This document shows, piece after piece, positions 1 to 6,011 of a stretch of 9,200 bases of DNA. Source of the stretch: Clostridiales bacterium UBA1770. GTDB lineage: Bacteria; Bacillota; Clostridia; Oscillospirales; CAG-272. Location of the stretch: positions 31,414 through 40,613 of the forward strand of contig DCGU01000002.1 of assembly GCA_002315325.1 (NCBI GenBank), written 5' to 3'. Position 1 is the stretch's first letter, and every line of letters begins with the position of its first letter. A model generated the notes under the pieces. That model had not been told where the DNA came from, did not search any database, and saw only the letters and a program-made list of their open reading frames with translations. The translations under genes and the position numbers were made by a program.

Positions 1-217
1 CGGTTCCCTTCTGTCTCCAGGGCTTCTTACCGCCGCCGTTCACCTCAGTGCGGGTGAGGGTGGACTGGGTGCCCTGTCTCTGATTCATCAGATACGTTCT
101 GACTGCGGCGTGGAGGACTGCGGCGTTGATTTCCGCACCGAAAATGGTTTCGGACAATGCGATAGAGCCAACTTCTTTTCCGCTCATATCCACGACTTTT
201 AATTCTACGTTCGGCAT
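1..217 (-). CDS. rplD: 50S ribosomal protein L4, N-terminal 72 residues (runs off left edge)
   Basis: The visible protein begins MPNVELKVVD and contains the hallmark L4 segment with QRQGT, TRTEV, GGGKKPW and RQKGT at about residues 47-72, the start of the long loop that lines the exit tunnel. L4 is a primary 23S rRNA-binding protein and, in Enterobacteria, also represses its own operon by acting on the S10 leader. The ATG at 215-217 sits a few bases behind a GGAGGAATA ribosome binding site (about 222-230). It lies 19 bp downstream of rplC, so rpsJ, rplC and rplD form the usual start of the S10 operon. The gene is cut by the window edge; nothing in the visible part looks broken. Confidence 0.97.
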   Translation of the reverse strand, partial: MPNVELKVVDMSGKEVGSIALSETIFGAEINAAVLHAAVRTYLMNQRQGTQSTLTRTEVNGGGKKPWRQKGT

Positions 218-236
218 GTTTTATTCCTCCTTCCGT

Positions 237-869
237 TTATGCTTTTACCGAATCACGAAGGAATACGATGCCGTCTTTAGCGCCGGGAATGGCGCCCTTG
301 ATGGCAATCAGATTCTTTTCAGCGTCGATTTTAACAACTCTCAGATTCAAAACGGTGACCTGTTCGTTACCGTACTGGCCGGCCATGTGCTTGTTCTTAA
401 ATACACGGGAGGGGGAGGAGTTGGGACCCATGGAACCGACTTCTCTGTGGATAGGACCTACACCGTGCGTGGAGCACAAAGTGTGCTGATTCCATCTCTT
501 AACGGCACCGGTGTAACCGCGGCCCTTGGTCATACCTGTTACGTCGACCTTGTCGCCTGCGGCGAAGGTTTCGACGGTAATGACGTCACCGACGTTGTGG
601 TTGGCGCTGTCTTCCAGACGGAATTCCTTCAGGTGCTTCTTCAGAGCAACACCTGCTTTTTCAAAATGGCCTTTTTCAGCCTTGTTAACGTGCTTTTCTT
701 TCACGTCCATGAAGCCGAGCTGAAGCGCATCGTAGCCGTCGTTCTCAGCGGTCTTCTTCTGTGCAACAACGCACGGACCTGCTTCAACAAGGGTTACGGG
801 GATAACGTTTCCGGCTTCATCGAAAATCTGGGTCATACCGATTTTCTTTCCGATAATACCTTTTTTCAT
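237..869 (-). CDS. rplC: 50S ribosomal protein L3
   Basis: A 210-residue protein, normal length for bacterial L3, which nucleates 50S assembly and reaches the peptidyl transferase centre. It opens MKKGIIGKKIGMTQIF, the standard L3 N-terminus. The central loop (about residues 113-168) carries KGRGYTGAVKRWN, THG at 134-136, HR at 141-142, GSMG at 145-148 and KHMAGQYGNEQV. By alignment from memory, the Gln that PrmB methylates in E. coli L3 (Gln150) corresponds to Ser151 here. The KRWN...THG version of the loop looks closer to the proteobacterial form than to the KRHG...HGS form I expect in Clostridia. The ATG at 867-869 has an AGGAGA site (about 874-879). It is second in the operon, 138 bp after rpsJ, an unusually wide gap holding a short palindrome, and 19 bp before rplD. 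Confidence 0.98.
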   Translation of the reverse strand: MKKGIIGKKIGMTQIFDEAGNVIPVTLVEAGPCVVAQKKTAENDGYDALQLGFMDVKEKHVNKAEKGHFEKAGVALKKHLKEFRLEDSANHNVGDVITVETFAAGDKVDVTGMTKGRGYTGAVKRWNQHTLCSTHGVGPIHREVGSMGPNSSPSRVFKNKHMAGQYGNEQVTVLNLRVVKIDAEKNLIAIKGAIPGAKDGIVFLRDSVKA

Positions 870-1007
870 GTTTTCTCCTGTAAATTATTGGTTGGCGTTT
901 TGAATTTCCCGATCGGGATACGTCAACGTGACTTACTGTGCGGGCCGCCGGGTTGGAGCGATACCTGCACGGGCTTGCCTGTCGATGAAATAAACGAAGC
1001 GGCTTGA
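870..1007 (-). other. rpsJ-rplC intercistronic spacer with short palindrome
   Basis: A 138-nt non-coding spacer inside the operon, much longer than the 19 nt between rplC and rplD. It contains a perfect 10-bp palindrome CCCGATCGGG at 908-917 and a GC-rich stretch around 940-952, so the mRNA could fold locally. The rplC ribosome binding site lies at its 3' end. I see no convincing terminator or consensus promoter, so this is described as a spacer only. Confidence 0.5.
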
Positions 1008-1319
1008 TTAATCTTTCACTTCAATTTCAACGCCGGCGGGGAGCTCAACGCTCATCAGAGCGTCAATGGTCTTCTGAGACGGTTTGAGGATGTCAATCAG
1101 TCTCTTGTGCGTGCGGAGCTCGAACTGCTCACGGCTGTCCTTGTACTTATGTACAGCGCGCAGGATGGTTACGATTTCCTTCTCGGTGGGGAGCGGAATA
1201 GGACCGGAAACCTCGGAGCCGTTTCTCTTCGCGGTCTCAACAATCTTCTCTGCTGCGGCATCGATCAGCTTGTGATCGTAGCTCTTGAGTCTGATTCTGA
1301 GTTTCTCGTTAACTGCCAT
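1008..1319 (-). CDS. rpsJ: 30S ribosomal protein S10
   Basis: A 103-residue protein (MAVNEKLRIRLKSYDHK...), the usual length for S10, a small-subunit head protein that in many bacteria also takes part in NusB-dependent antitermination. Diagnostic segments are SGPIPLPTEKE at about 38-48 and SREQFELRTHKRLIDI at about 62-77. The start at 1317-1319 is chosen because it follows a strong AAGGAGG site at about 1329-1335 and gives the family length. The reading frame stays open upstream to an ATG at 1419-1421, but that 34-residue extension has no ribosome binding site and would be foreign to S10, so it is leader RNA. First gene of the operon, with a long attenuated leader ahead of it. Confidence 0.98.
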   Translation of the reverse strand: MAVNEKLRIRLKSYDHKLIDAAAEKIVETAKRNGSEVSGPIPLPTEKEIVTILRAVHKYKDSREQFELRTHKRLIDILKPSQKTIDALMSVELPAGVEIEVKD

Positions 1320-1646
1320 TTGGGATGTGCCTCCTTGTTCATATTCGCGTCCGTTTGCATCATATATAATAATGAAGGCTTGACGTCGGACACGTTGTGA
1401 TTCGGGGCGTTTGAAGTCCATAACACTGTGCCGTGTGTTTCTTTGCTTTTCCTAAAAAAATCGACCTGGCATCTCATCAGCATCTGAGATCATCCGGTCC
1501 GACATCACCATAAGGAAGTCAAAGAAACTGCAAACACAGCTTCAGGTAAAACGTCTATCGCCCGGTTAAAACGGACTGCTCTGCGAAAATTACCCACCGT
1601 GCGGCGTCCCGCAGGTGGCAACCTCTCGCTTCATCGCAAATCAAGC
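1320..1646 (-). ncRNA. S10 operon leader RNA (putative autoregulatory attenuator)
   Basis: About 325 nt of untranslated RNA lie between the inferred transcription start (near 1646) and rpsJ. Near the 5' end, around 1580-1635, a long irregular stem can be folded on the minus strand. From outside in it pairs GCGA with TCGC, CCACC with GGTGG, and TGCGG with CCGCA around a GACG loop. Further down is a terminator-type hairpin (listed separately), followed by ~130 nt up to the rpsJ ribosome binding site. In E. coli the S10 leader is bound by L4, which triggers premature termination. Structured S10 leaders are also known in Firmicutes. I infer an analogous feedback here; the ligand is not shown by the sequence. 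Confidence 0.7.
1454..1499 (-). terminator. Intrinsic terminator / attenuator in the S10 leader
   Basis: On the minus strand GACC-GG ... ATCTCA pairs with TGAGAT ... CC-GGTC, interrupted by a small internal loop and a single-base bulge, and is followed two bases later by seven U (1454-1460). It lies about 150 nt after the inferred start of transcription and 135 nt before rpsJ, with no reading frame ending ahead of it. It is therefore placed to stop the operon's own transcript early rather than to end an upstream gene. Confidence 0.75.
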
Positions 1647-1652
1647 GGGTAT

Positions 1653-1681
1653 ATTATACTATATATAAAGACAAATTGCAA
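1653..1681 (-). promoter_or_regulatory. Sigma-A promoter of the S10 operon
   Basis: Minus-strand -35 TTGCAA (1676-1681) and a perfect -10 TATAAT (1653-1658) are spaced by exactly 17 bp. The bases immediately upstream of the -35 (about 1682-1705) are A-rich on this strand, consistent with an UP element expected at a strongly expressed ribosomal operon. Confidence 0.85.
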
Positions 1682-1860
1682 TAGTTTTTTCTTCTCCTTT
1701 TTATGTGAATATGTAACAAAAATAAAAAATATTTTTGTGACAATTGCACAAATTTCAGCCTGTGCAGCCGTTTCATAACACCATGCCGCGTGTTTCACGC
1801 CGATACAGCTGAATAAACGCACAATGCCGCGTCCCGGCAGCGGCGCAAATCAGTAAAAAC
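1682..1860. other. AT-rich divergent intergenic region without a gene
   Basis: This stretch separates the S10 promoter from the regulatory region of the divergent membrane-protein gene. It holds the A-rich UP-like tract next to the S10 promoter, an A/T-tract around 1718-1736, and two copies of the 9-mer ATGCCGCGT about 40 bp apart (1783-1791 and 1823-1831). Short open frames here have no ribosome binding site or recognisable content, and I call no gene. Confidence 0.6.
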
Positions 1861-1881
1861 GTGCGACAAATTTTGTCGCAC
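1861..1881. promoter_or_regulatory. Perfect 21-bp inverted repeat, operator candidate
   Basis: Two perfect 10-bp arms (GTGCGACAAA and its reverse complement TTTGTCGCAC) flank a single T. The arms sit too close to form a full RNA hairpin and no U-run follows, so a dimeric DNA-binding protein is more likely than a terminator. It lies 40 bp upstream of the -10 of the membrane-protein gene and is followed by two TTTGTTCA direct repeats at 1891-1898 and 1902-1909, 11 bp apart, about one helical turn. The binding protein is unknown; the HTH gene two positions downstream is a possible candidate. Confidence 0.5.
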
Positions 1882-1902
1882 AAACGTCGTTTTGTTCACA
1901 CT

Positions 1903-1933
1903 TTGTTCATATATTCCCTTTATAATATATAAT
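1903..1933 (+). promoter_or_regulatory. Probable promoter of the membrane-protein operon
   Basis: Two overlapping TATAAT hexamers (1921-1926 and 1928-1933) mark the -10 region. The best -35 match is TTGTTC at 1903-1908, 19 bp from the second -10, so the spacing is loose. The AT-rich composition and the lack of any other promoter-like site before the start codon support the call, but the exact -35 is uncertain. Confidence 0.5.
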
Positions 1934-1967
1934 GTTAAAGTATTTCCATTTGAAAGGATACAGCATT

Positions 1968-2894
1968 ATGTCAGACCCCATTACCGGGAAAGAAAAAGCG
2001 GTGCGGCTTTTGCACGTTCTGTGCCCCGTCACCGCAGTCCTTTGCGTTGCGGCCGCCGGGTTGTGCGGCGCCATTGCATTGGACCTGTCCGTACGCGGCG
2101 GTTACTTTTACAGCGGCAGCGCGCTCCCCTGGCTTTTTTACGCCCTATTCATCCTATGCGGCGGTACGGTTACGGCGCACGCGCTTTTGTCCTGTGGAAA
2201 GAGCGACGGGCCGGCGCAGTATTTCACGCTGCCGCCCCATTTGGCACTGATGCCGGCGCTCGGCATTTTGCTTTGCCTGTTTTGGATGCTGCGTCCGTTT
2301 ACCCCGACGGCCCAAAGCATCGCTTCCCTCGTATGTCTTTGCGGCGGACTGGTCTATTTCCCGACATACTTAACGCGTGACCCGAGCAAAACCTACCGCT
2401 TTATTGCAGGCCTTTTATTTCTCTTGTGGCCCGTGGTCAGTTTCATCTACAGTTTTACGGATTGGTACGTTCCCCTGAACTCCCCGTCCAAACTTTTGTA
2501 TCAATTTGCGCTTCTCGCACTCGCCCTGTTTATTTGTGAAGAACTGCGTGCCGCTTCCGGTGCCGATAACGGCCGAAAAGCGCTGCTGTCCGCCGCTTTG
2601 TGCGCGGTCACGTCTGCATCGGCCGCCGCCTTCCTTTTGATGGGCAACGTCACCTATCCCGTGGCCGGCAGTGACGGGCCGGTGTATCTTCTCATTTGTG
2701 CCGCCATCTATGCAGGCGCAAGATGGCATGCGCTTTCATCCCACAACCGGAATACGCCCGGAGCATATGTGGAAGACGGAACTGACGTATCGGCCCCACA
2801 GACGTCCTTGGCCGAGCAACAGGAACAACAGGCACAACCGGAACAACAGGACCAACAGACTCAACAAACGGAGGACAACGCTCATGCTGGCTAA
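1968..2894 (+). CDS. Eight-helix integral membrane protein with Gln-rich C-terminal tail, function unknown
   Basis: I do not recognise the family. The 308-residue protein has about eight hydrophobic segments (roughly 14-38, 52-74, 91-108, 115-135, 144-163, 175-194, 204-225 and 238-255), so it is almost certainly in the cytoplasmic membrane. There is no obvious signal peptide, catalytic motif or transporter signature. The C-terminal 30 residues (about 277-305) are hydrophilic and very rich in Gln and Glu, encoded by an imperfect CAACAG-type DNA repeat. The start at 1968 is preferred over an upstream in-frame ATG at 1932 because it follows AAAGGA at 1953-1958 with 9-nt spacing, while the upstream ATG overlaps the -10 box. 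The gene overlaps the next one by 11 bp, implying translational coupling and probably a shared process. Confidence 0.8.
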   Translation: MSDPITGKEKAVRLLHVLCPVTAVLCVAAAGLCGAIALDLSVRGGYFYSGSALPWLFYALFILCGGTVTAHALLSCGKSDGPAQYFTLPPHLALMPALGILLCLFWMLRPFTPTAQSIASLVCLCGGLVYFPTYLTRDPSKTYRFIAGLLFLLWPVVSFIYSFTDWYVPLNSPSKLLYQFALLALALFICEELRAASGADNGRKALLSAALCAVTSASAAAFLLMGNVTYPVAGSDGPVYLLICAAIYAGARWHALSSHNRNTPGAYVEDGTDVSAPQTSLAEQQEQQAQPEQQDQQTQQTEDNAHAG

Positions 2895-3432
2895 CACGCG
2901 CATACAATGGTTCCACAAAACCGTTTCGGACGGCGCTTATCCGAACGCCAACCGTATGGCGGAACGCTTCGCCATTTCGCACAGGCAGGCCCAGCGTGAT
3001 ATTGACTTTCTGCGTACCACGATGAAGGCCCCGCTTGCCTATGACTCCAACCGCAAAGGTTTTTACTACACGGAACCGTATTCCCTGCCTATTTTATTGA
3101 TTTCCTCCAACGACACCGTATTTCTTGACGACAAAGGCCGCCTGTCTGATACGGAGGGATACAACGAGGGCGCATCCGTTGTGCAGATGCAGCTGCCGTT
3201 CAACGCAACCATTCAGCTGGAAGACAAATTGGCCGCCGTTGAAATGGCCTCCTACATCGTGGACAAAGAAGGTGCCCACCAGTACAAATGTGAATTTCAT
3301 TCCGTCAAACGTTTTTTGGCGTCCCTGGTTGTGGCGGCGCCCACGGCACGCATTCTGGAGCCCGACTGGCTGCGCACACAAATGCTGGAACTCGTTAAAA
3401 ACGTAGCCGCAGCCAATGCGGATGCAAAGTAA
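2884..3432 (+). CDS. Short HTH regulator related to WYL-family proteins (WYL core apparently missing)
   Basis: A 182-residue protein whose N-terminus matches the DeoR/YafY-type winged helix found at the front of WYL proteins. The pattern is NANRMAERFAISHRQAQRDI at about 21-40, then DFLR and a wing with YDSNRKGFYYTE at 53-64. The C-terminal part (about 104-178) resembles the WCX extension that normally ends WYL proteins: a segment with VKRFLASL, then ARILEPDWLRTQM and a closing helix. At 182 residues it is well short of the roughly 300 usual for the family, and I find no WYL signature between these parts. It is probably a transcriptional regulator, perhaps of this operon, with a ligand sensor that cannot be predicted. 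The ATG at 2884 has GGAGG at 2870-2874 inside the upstream gene. An open frame extends further upstream but lacks such support. Confidence 0.7.
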   Translation: MLANTRIQWFHKTVSDGAYPNANRMAERFAISHRQAQRDIDFLRTTMKAPLAYDSNRKGFYYTEPYSLPILLISSNDTVFLDDKGRLSDTEGYNEGASVVQMQLPFNATIQLEDKLAAVEMASYIVDKEGAHQYKCEFHSVKRFLASLVVAAPTARILEPDWLRTQMLELVKNVAAANADAK

Positions 3433-3467
3433 AAAAGAGATTTTCCCGCACATTTTGCCCTGCCCTG

Positions 3468-3496
3468 TTGACACGATTTTTATATAATGATATAAT
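3468..3496 (+). promoter_or_regulatory. Consensus promoter of glyS
   Basis: Perfect TTGACA (3468-3473) and perfect TATAAT (3491-3496) with 17-bp spacing. Transcription should start near 3503, leaving only about 48 nt before glyS. That is too short for the T-box leader that controls many Firmicute aminoacyl-tRNA synthetase genes. No terminator is visible between the upstream regulator gene and this promoter. Confidence 0.9.
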
Positions 3497-3550
3497 CATC
3501 AAGTTAACATTTGCTTTTATCAAGAAAAAGAATGAAAGTTGGTATGAAAA

Positions 3551-4942
3551 ATGGAACAATCCGAAAAAACAATGGATAAAATCGTTGCCCTTTGTAAGGG
3601 CCGCGGTTTCGTATACGCAGGCAGTGAAATTTACGGCGGTTTGGCCAACTCCTGGGACTACGGCCCCTTGGGCGTTGAATTTAAAAACAACGTCAAAAAG
3701 GCCTGGCTGAAGAAATTCGTACAGGAAAGCCCCTACAACGTCGGTCTGGACGCCGCCATCATCATGAACCCCCAGACTTGGGTAACGACCGGCCACGTTT
3801 CCTCGTTCTCCGACCCGCTTCTGGACTGCAAGAGCTGCAAGGCCCGTCATCGTGCCGACAAACTGATCGGCGAAGCACACGGCGAAGTCAACGTCGACGC
3901 TATGAGCTTTGACGAAATGGACAAGTTCATCGCCGATAACGACGATATCAAATGCCCCGTTTGCAGCAACCACAACTTTACGCCCATCCGTAAGTTCAAC
4001 TTGATGTTCAAAACGGCCATCGGCGTCACCGAGGACTCCACCTCGACCTGCTATCTCCGTCCCGAGACGGCACAGGGTATCTTCGTCAACTTTGCCAACA
4101 TTCAGCGCACCACCCGCCGCAAACTGCCCTTCGGCGTTTGCCAGGTCGGTAAAGCTTTCCGTAATGAAATCACGCCCGGCAACTTCACGTTCCGTACCCG
4201 TGAGTTTGAACAGATGGAATGCGAATTCTTCTGCAAACCCGGCACGGACCTGGAATGGTTCGCTTATTGGAAGGACTACTGCAAGAACTGGCTGCTCGCC
4301 CTGGGCATCAAAGAAGAGCACCTGCGCCTGCGCGACCACGAGCCCGCAGAACTGGCCTTCTACTCCCGTGCAACCACCGATATCGAGTTTGCCTTCCCCT
4401 TCACCGATTGGGGTGAACTGTGGGGTATCGCAGACCGTACCAACTACGACCTGGGCCGTCACCAGGAAGCCAGCGGCAAAGACCTGACCTACTACGATCA
4501 GGAAACCAACGAGCATTACGTCCCCTACGTCATCGAGCCGTCCCTCGGCTGCGACCGCGTGGCACTTGCCTTCCTGTGCGAAGCCTACGACGAGGAAGTC
4601 GTTGATGCCGAAAAGAATGACGTGCGCGTAGTATTGCACCTGCATCCGGCACTGGCACCCTTCAAGTGTGCTGTTCTGCCGCTGTCCAAGAAACTGGCCG
4701 ATCCCGCCACCGAAATCTACCACGATTTGTGCAAAGATTTCATGGTGGACTACGACGATGCCGGCTCCATCGGCAAACGTTACCGCCGTGAGGATGAAAT
4801 CGGTACGCCCCTGTGCGTCACCTACGACTTCGACAGTGAAAACGACCACTGCGTCACCGTCCGCAACCGCGACACGATGGAACAGGTTCGTATTCCGATC
4901 ACGGAGCTCAAAGAGTATATCAGAAAAGCAATCGAGTTTTAA
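3551..4942 (+). CDS. glyS: Glycine-tRNA ligase, dimeric single-chain type
   Basis: A 463-residue class II synthetase that charges tRNA-Gly in the cytoplasm. It is the single-chain type, not the two-subunit GlyQ/GlyS type. The N-terminal segment with GSEIYGGLANSWDYGPLG (about 24-41) is diagnostic. Motif 2 spans FRNEI at 203-207 and FRTREFEQME from 214, and motif 3 is GCDRVALAFL at 333-342. Two Cys pairs (93/96 and 135/138) could hold zinc in the insertion domain, and the anticodon-binding domain covers about 365-463. The start at 3551 gives a family-like N-terminus, but the ribosome binding site is weak, with only GAAAG-type purines upstream. An alternative Met at residue 8 has no better site. 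A 15-codon open frame (3532-3579) overlaps the start in another frame. Transcribed alone from a consensus promoter to the terminator at 4962. Confidence 0.98.
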   Translation: MEQSEKTMDKIVALCKGRGFVYAGSEIYGGLANSWDYGPLGVEFKNNVKKAWLKKFVQESPYNVGLDAAIIMNPQTWVTTGHVSSFSDPLLDCKSCKARHRADKLIGEAHGEVNVDAMSFDEMDKFIADNDDIKCPVCSNHNFTPIRKFNLMFKTAIGVTEDSTSTCYLRPETAQGIFVNFANIQRTTRRKLPFGVCQVGKAFRNEITPGNFTFRTREFEQMECEFFCKPGTDLEWFAYWKDYCKNWLLALGIKEEHLRLRDHEPAELAFYSRATTDIEFAFPFTDWGELWGIADRTNYDLGRHQEASGKDLTYYDQETNEHYVPYVIEPSLGCDRVALAFLCEAYDEEVVDAEKNDVRVVLHLHPALAPFKCAVLPLSKKLADPATEIYHDLCKDFMVDYDDAGSIGKRYRREDEIGTPLCVTYDFDSENDHCVTVRNRDTMEQVRIPITELKEYIRKAIEF

Positions 4943-4961
4943 TGTAAAACGTCAAAAAAAC

Positions 4962-4995
4962 AAAAGGGGCACCGCAATGAATGCGGTACCCTTTT
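4962..4995. terminator. Bidirectional terminator between glyS and rplL
   Basis: AAAAGGG...ACCGCA pairs with TGCGGT...CCCTTTT around a short ATGAA loop. A T-rich tail follows on the plus strand (TTTTCGTTTG), and on the minus strand the stem runs into TTTTGTTTTTTT. It lies 19 bp after the glyS stop and 41 bp after the convergent rplL stop, so it can serve both. Confidence 0.85.
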
Positions 4996-5036
4996 CGTTT
5001 GTATCCAAAAACGATTGAAATATTCTTAAATAAGAA

Positions 5037-5414
5037 TTATTTCAGTTCAACCGTTGCACCGGTAGCTTCGATCTGAGCCTTCAGCTTCTCAGCTTCGTCC
5101 TTAGCAACAGCTTCCTTGATAGCCTTAGGAGCACCTTCTACGAGGTCCTTTGCTTCCTTCAGGCCCAGGCCGGTGATCTCACGAACAACTTTGATAACGT
5201 CGAGCTTCTTAGCACCGAAGTTGGTCAGAACGACGTCAAATTCGGTCTTCTCTTCTGCAGCGGGAGCAGCAGCGCCTGCAACGGCAACTACGCCTACGGG
5301 AGCAGCAGCGGATACGCCGAACTCTTCCTCAACGGCCTTAACCAGGTCAGCCAGTTCCAGAATCGTGAGGGATTTAATCTCTTCAAGAATGTTAGTAATC
5401 TTTTCGCTTGCCAT
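5037..5414 (-). CDS. rplL: 50S ribosomal protein L7/L12
   Basis: A 125-residue protein of standard length that forms the L7/L12 stalk dimers and recruits translational GTPases. Residues 1-35 are the dimerisation helices (EEIKSLTILELADLVKAVEEE), 36-58 an Ala/Val/Pro-rich flexible hinge, and 59-125 the globular domain with KKLDVIKVVREITGLGLKEAK and the closing TGATVELK. The ATG at 5412-5414 follows a TAGGAGG site at 5424-5430. It is 60 bp downstream of rplJ in the same operon. The gap contains a weak CGCAA/TTGCG hairpin (5442-5455) without a U-run, so it should not stop transcription. The operon ends after this gene at the shared terminator; rpoB does not follow. Confidence 0.98.
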   Translation of the reverse strand: MASEKITNILEEIKSLTILELADLVKAVEEEFGVSAAAPVGVVAVAGAAAPAAEEKTEFDVVLTNFGAKKLDVIKVVREITGLGLKEAKDLVEGAPKAIKEAVAKDEAEKLKAQIEATGATVELK

Positions 5415-5474
5415 TTTAAGTTACCTCCTAAAAATGAATCGCGCAATATTTTGCGAGTTGTAATGAATGCAGAA

Positions 5475-6011
5475 TTAAGCTTCTGCGGGAGCTTCTGCTT
5501 CTGCAGCAGGAGCAGATTCGCCGTTCTTGTCGACAACGGCCTGAAGAGCATATGCCAAGTTGTACAAAGGAGAACGGATACTGCCGAGGAATTTGGCAAT
5601 AAGGGTTTCCTTGGACGGGATCTCAGCCAATGCTTTAACACCGGCAGCATCAAGCATACCGCCATCAACGTAACCGCCGAGGATCTGGAAGGACTCAACC
5701 TTTTCGTCGTATTCCTTCAGAATCTTTGCAGCAACGATGGGGTCTTTTTCGCTGACAGCAACTGCTGTCATACCGGAGAGATACTGCTTCAGATCGCCAA
5801 AGCCAACCTCGTCGCATGCACGACCGGTCATGGTGTTCTTGGAGACGACGTATTTAACGCCGGCTTCACGAAGGGCTTTACGCATCTTAGTATCGTCTTC
5901 GACCTTGATGCCCTGATAGTTAACAATAACACCTGCGCAGGAATTCTTCATCTGCTCAACGAGAGCAGCGACGGCCTGCTGTTTTTGTTCCAGAATTTTC
6001 TGACTGGGCAT
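5475..6011 (-). CDS. rplJ: 50S ribosomal protein L10
   Basis: A 178-residue protein, typical for L10, which anchors the L7/L12 dimers to 23S rRNA and, as the L10-L12 complex, represses its own mRNA leader. The N-terminal rRNA-binding domain begins MPSQKILEQKQQAVAALVEQ and includes YQGIKVEDDTKMRKALREAG and KNTMTGRA (about 33-64). The C-terminal helix (about 130-163) is the L7/L12 docking region. The last 15 residues are an Ala/Glu/Pro-rich tail. The ATG at 6009-6011 has a GGAGGTG site around 6019-6025. It is the first gene of a two-gene operon with rplL. The usual upstream partners rplK and rplA are absent: the leader and promoter lie directly upstream, followed by a divergent glycosidase-like gene. 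Confidence 0.98.
   Translation of the reverse strand: MPSQKILEQKQQAVAALVEQMKNSCAGVIVNYQGIKVEDDTKMRKALREAGVKYVVSKNTMTGRACDEVGFGDLKQYLSGMTAVAVSEKDPIVAAKILKEYDEKVESFQILGGYVDGGMLDAAGVKALAEIPSKETLIAKFLGSIRSPLYNLAYALQAVVDKNGESAPAAEAEAPAEA

Noticed and set aside
126..1007. 293-codon plus-strand open frame across rplC and the spacer
   Set aside because: Antisense shadow of rplC with no start signals or recognisable content.
1320..1421. 34-residue in-frame N-terminal extension of S10
   Set aside because: It would exceed the family length, the ATG at 1419-1421 has no ribosome binding site, and a strong site precedes the standard start.
1735..1751. Rex-like site TTGTGA...GCACAA
   Set aside because: Arms are imperfect, the spacing is one base off a typical Rex box, and it is not positioned over either promoter.
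3497..3550. T-box leader for glyS
   Set aside because: Only about 48 nt separate the inferred transcript start from glyS, which is too short for a T-box specifier and antiterminator.
3395..4849. 484-codon minus-strand open frame across glyS
   Set aside because: Antisense shadow of glyS. Its length arises from the biased codon use of the real gene, and it spans the glyS promoter.
5442..5455. Terminator between rplJ and rplL
   Set aside because: A 5-bp AT-containing stem without a U-run; the genes are a standard co-transcribed pair.
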